Below, piece after piece: positions 36,393-38,021 of a DNA stretch of 38,021 nt (its first letter is position 1; each line of letters starts with the position of its first letter). Made by a program: the position numbers and the translations under genes. The notes under the pieces were generated by a model that was not told the origin of the DNA, did not search any database, and was given only the letters and a program-made list of their open reading frames with translations. Origin of the DNA: Neorhodopirellula pilleata (GTDB taxonomy: Bacteria; Planctomycetota; Planctomycetia; Pirellulales; Pirellulaceae). The DNA is taken from contig NZ_SJPM01000027.1 of NCBI RefSeq assembly GCF_007859915.1, forward strand, positions 1 through 38,021. The letters are read 5' to 3'.

Positions 36393-37799
36393 TCACCGAA
36401 ACCCGGTTCGTTCGAAAGCCGCCTGGGCGACCGGATGCCTCATGAACGCGTCCCAGACTCCTCCGCTGCGAAGATTCTCCGCCATCAGCAATGAGATGCC
36501 GGTATCGATCCCGATCACGTCTTGGCTGACCCATCCGGTGGCCGGATTGAAGGCGTTGGCAAATCCATATCTTCCGTAAACCGCATCTCCAAAATGTTCA
36601 CGCTGATACCGCAGGGTCGTCAAGGATTGGTCGGGCACGGCGGCTAGGCCACCCGCTGCGGCGCTGGGGACGACCGTTCCATCGATCCCGCGATCCGGTT
36701 CGAACCGATTGTCTTCATATGGACCGCCCCAATCGCGGTAGCCGGATACCGAATCGCTACTCGTGATTCCCCACAACTTATCGCCGTAATGGCCCAGCGG
36801 ATCGGGGTAACGCTGGCCGAGTTGCGTTAAAAATTCGATCTGGGCGAAGTGCGCCGTGATCGAGTTCTGCCAATAACTGCGTCCGTTCGGACTTCGCACG
36901 TTTCGAAAGTCAAAAAAGGCCATCGGATATTGATGCACGAAAAGCGGTGGATAGCTCAAGAATGATTCACCGCGATGAGTGAGCGTTTGATCCCGACGCC
37001 AAGCGTGCCAGCAGGCTGGATCGATCGCATGCCGAGGCGCGCCGATCGCCATCAGAACGAGGATCGTTAGCTCGCTGAAACGATCCCATTGGTAGGGCAG
37101 CAAACCTTCCTCCGGCGTCCACCCCATGTGCATCAAATTGTCTTCGCTCAGCATCGACTGCCAATCGGTGCGATTGACTAAGTCTTGGCACAAACTACGA
37201 ATTTCAGGATCTTGCCCGAAAGTCGTTTCGGCACACATCACGCCGGCGAGCATCAAAGCCGTGTCGACCGTCGACGCCTCGCAATTCATGCGTCGGCCGC
37301 CGTCAGCGCGACCGATAAAATGATAGACGAACCCGTTGTGGTGCTCGGCGACATACAACAGCGATCGCAGCAACGTGCGCGATCGCTCACGGGCGGAATC
37401 AAACGACTCTAATTCAGCCTTCGGGGCGATGGCGTAAGAGGCCAACGCGAACCCACACGATGCTGAACTGGCGTGTTCGCTGAATCCACTTCCGTCGCGT
37501 GCACCGCGATCGCTCACCAACCCGGTCGACGAGTCCGCAGCGTCAAGGAAGAACTGATAACAGCGCGTCTGCAGATCACGAATGAACGCTTCGTCTTGTG
37601 GCGGAAGAGAGGCTGGGGGCGTCATCGAACGGCTCGCCGAAAAAGCGGAGGTGGTTTCGTTAGAACCGGCGAAGGCTTCATAGTCGCCCGACAAGAGCGA
37701 CGTCAGTGATGCCCCGAGCGCAACCCCTACGGAGGCTTTCAGGCAGCTTCGGCGGGATAGACGCGATCGCGACAATGACTCGGCGGACAAAGCATTCAT
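36393..37799 (-). CDS. Exported GH144-type (glycoamylase-domain) beta-1,2-glucanase-like protein
   Basis: 468 residues. The N-terminus has a Tat-like signal (SRRSCLKASVGVALGASL). The body matches the glycoamylase-like domain (PF10091) used by GH144 endo-beta-1,2-glucanases: LQTRCYQFFLDAADSSTGLV, ASCGFALASYAI, GFVYHFI, CEASTVDTALMLAGV, GLLPYQWDRFSELTILVLMA, LFVHQYPMAFFDFRN, WGITSSDSVSGYRDWGGPY and GIDTGISLLMAENLRSGGVW. GH144 enzymes cut beta-1,2-glucan to sophorooligosaccharides. The neighbour opgG (GH186 family) supports the same substrate. Some PF10091 proteins have other specificities, so activity is inferred. The ATG at 37799 begins the gene; the region upstream holds a truncated repeat. 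Confidence 0.85.
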   Translation of the reverse strand: MNALSAESLSRSRLSRRSCLKASVGVALGASLTSLLSGDYEAFAGSNETTSAFSASRSMTPPASLPPQDEAFIRDLQTRCYQFFLDAADSSTGLVSDRGARDGSGFSEHASSASCGFALASYAIAPKAELESFDSARERSRTLLRSLLYVAEHHNGFVYHFIGRADGGRRMNCEASTVDTALMLAGVMCAETTFGQDPEIRSLCQDLVNRTDWQSMLSEDNLMHMGWTPEEGLLPYQWDRFSELTILVLMAIGAPRHAIDPACWHAWRRDQTLTHRGESFLSYPPLFVHQYPMAFFDFRNVRSPNGRSYWQNSITAHFAQIEFLTQLGQRYPDPLGHYGDKLWGITSSDSVSGYRDWGGPYEDNRFEPDRGIDGTVVPSAAAGGLAAVPDQSLTTLRYQREHFGDAVYGRYGFANAFNPATGWVSQDVIGIDTGISLLMAENLRSGGVWDAFMRHPVAQAAFERTGFR

Positions 37800-37833
37800 C
37801 CTAGAGGCGGGGAGGAAGTGACCGAACGTTCAA

Positions 37834-37903
37834 CATCAGTTATCGCCGCATTCGGTGTTTTTCGAAGGCAATTGATACAAACCCGACGCGCGAGTTTTGA
37901 AGA
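37834..37903. repeat. Truncated palindromic element E6
   Basis: catcagttatcgccgcattcggtgttttt through caattgatacaaacccgacgcgcgagttttgaag is the reverse complement of the right ends of E4 and E5 (shell plus flank). After 37903 the sequence departs from the family, so the inner modules and the far arm are missing, or lie beyond an insertion. The last 118 bp of the window have no recognisable feature. Confidence 0.75.
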
Positions 37904-38021
37904 CTGCCATATGGTTTTCAAGTGGGAAGGCAATTTTGTTACGGGTACATATTTTCACCGGTCTGCTCGGAAGCAGTTTTCGATTCGCAATCATCGGAAC
38001 TGACGCTGGATTGAAAAATCG

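Overview
The window looks like chromosomal DNA of a marine-type planctomycete of the family Pirellulaceae (Rhodopirellula-like). The evidence is the protein repertoire: a fused cytochrome-c-like/DUF1549/DUF1553 protein followed 4 bp later by a DUF1501 protein, an LEPR-XLL/DUF4347 secreted giant, an SHD1-domain protein, a DUF1570 protein, a neutral ceramidase-type hydrolase, and a signal peptidase I with a very large insertion. I see about 20 protein genes, one gene remnant and many structured intergenic repeats. No rRNA, tRNA, CRISPR array or transposase gene is visible.

Layout. 1-429: almost three 149-bp tandem repeats. 427-5678 (minus): a run of epimerase, signal peptidase I, LptB-type ABC ATPase and SPFH/GYF_2 protein, which looks like an envelope-biogenesis cluster. 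6124-9065 (minus): a translationally coupled pair of exported proteins (DUF1570, then SHD1). 9509-13702: a minus-strand zinc-ribbon/PilM-like actin-fold protein and a divergent prepilin-peptidase (A24) homologue that seems to lack its second catalytic aspartate. 13881-17224 (plus): ECF sigma factor, small zinc-ribbon protein, two-BON-domain exported protein with a clear terminator, and a Fur-family regulator. 17740-27250 (plus): the DUF1549/1553-DUF1501 pair, then a 1391-residue surface protein (LEPR-XLL, DUF4347, three CBM60-like repeats, Calx-beta, legume-lectin-like, glucose/sorbosone dehydrogenase-like propeller). 27343-27477: the 3' end of a lost PQQ-type beta-propeller gene. 27595-29031: ceramidase-type hydrolase. 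29791-31796 (minus): a DUF3311 protein plus a sodium:solute symporter with an ATGA overlap. 32274-34094 (plus): SLC13-type permease with two RCK_C domains. 34377-37799 (minus): a GH144-type glucanase and an OpgG/MdoG-type protein, which together suggest a beta-1,2-glucan module.

The most unusual signal is not a gene. At least eight intergenic elements (about 5.7, 11.9, 17.3, 22.6, 29.1, 29.5, 31.9 and 37.8 kb) are built from nested, interchangeable inverted-repeat modules set inside two kinds of outer palindromic shell. They fill most of the large gaps between genes and look like non-autonomous mobile or structural elements assembled by insertion of one palindrome into another.

All functional calls come from reading motifs and domain patterns in the translations; no database search or structure prediction was run.
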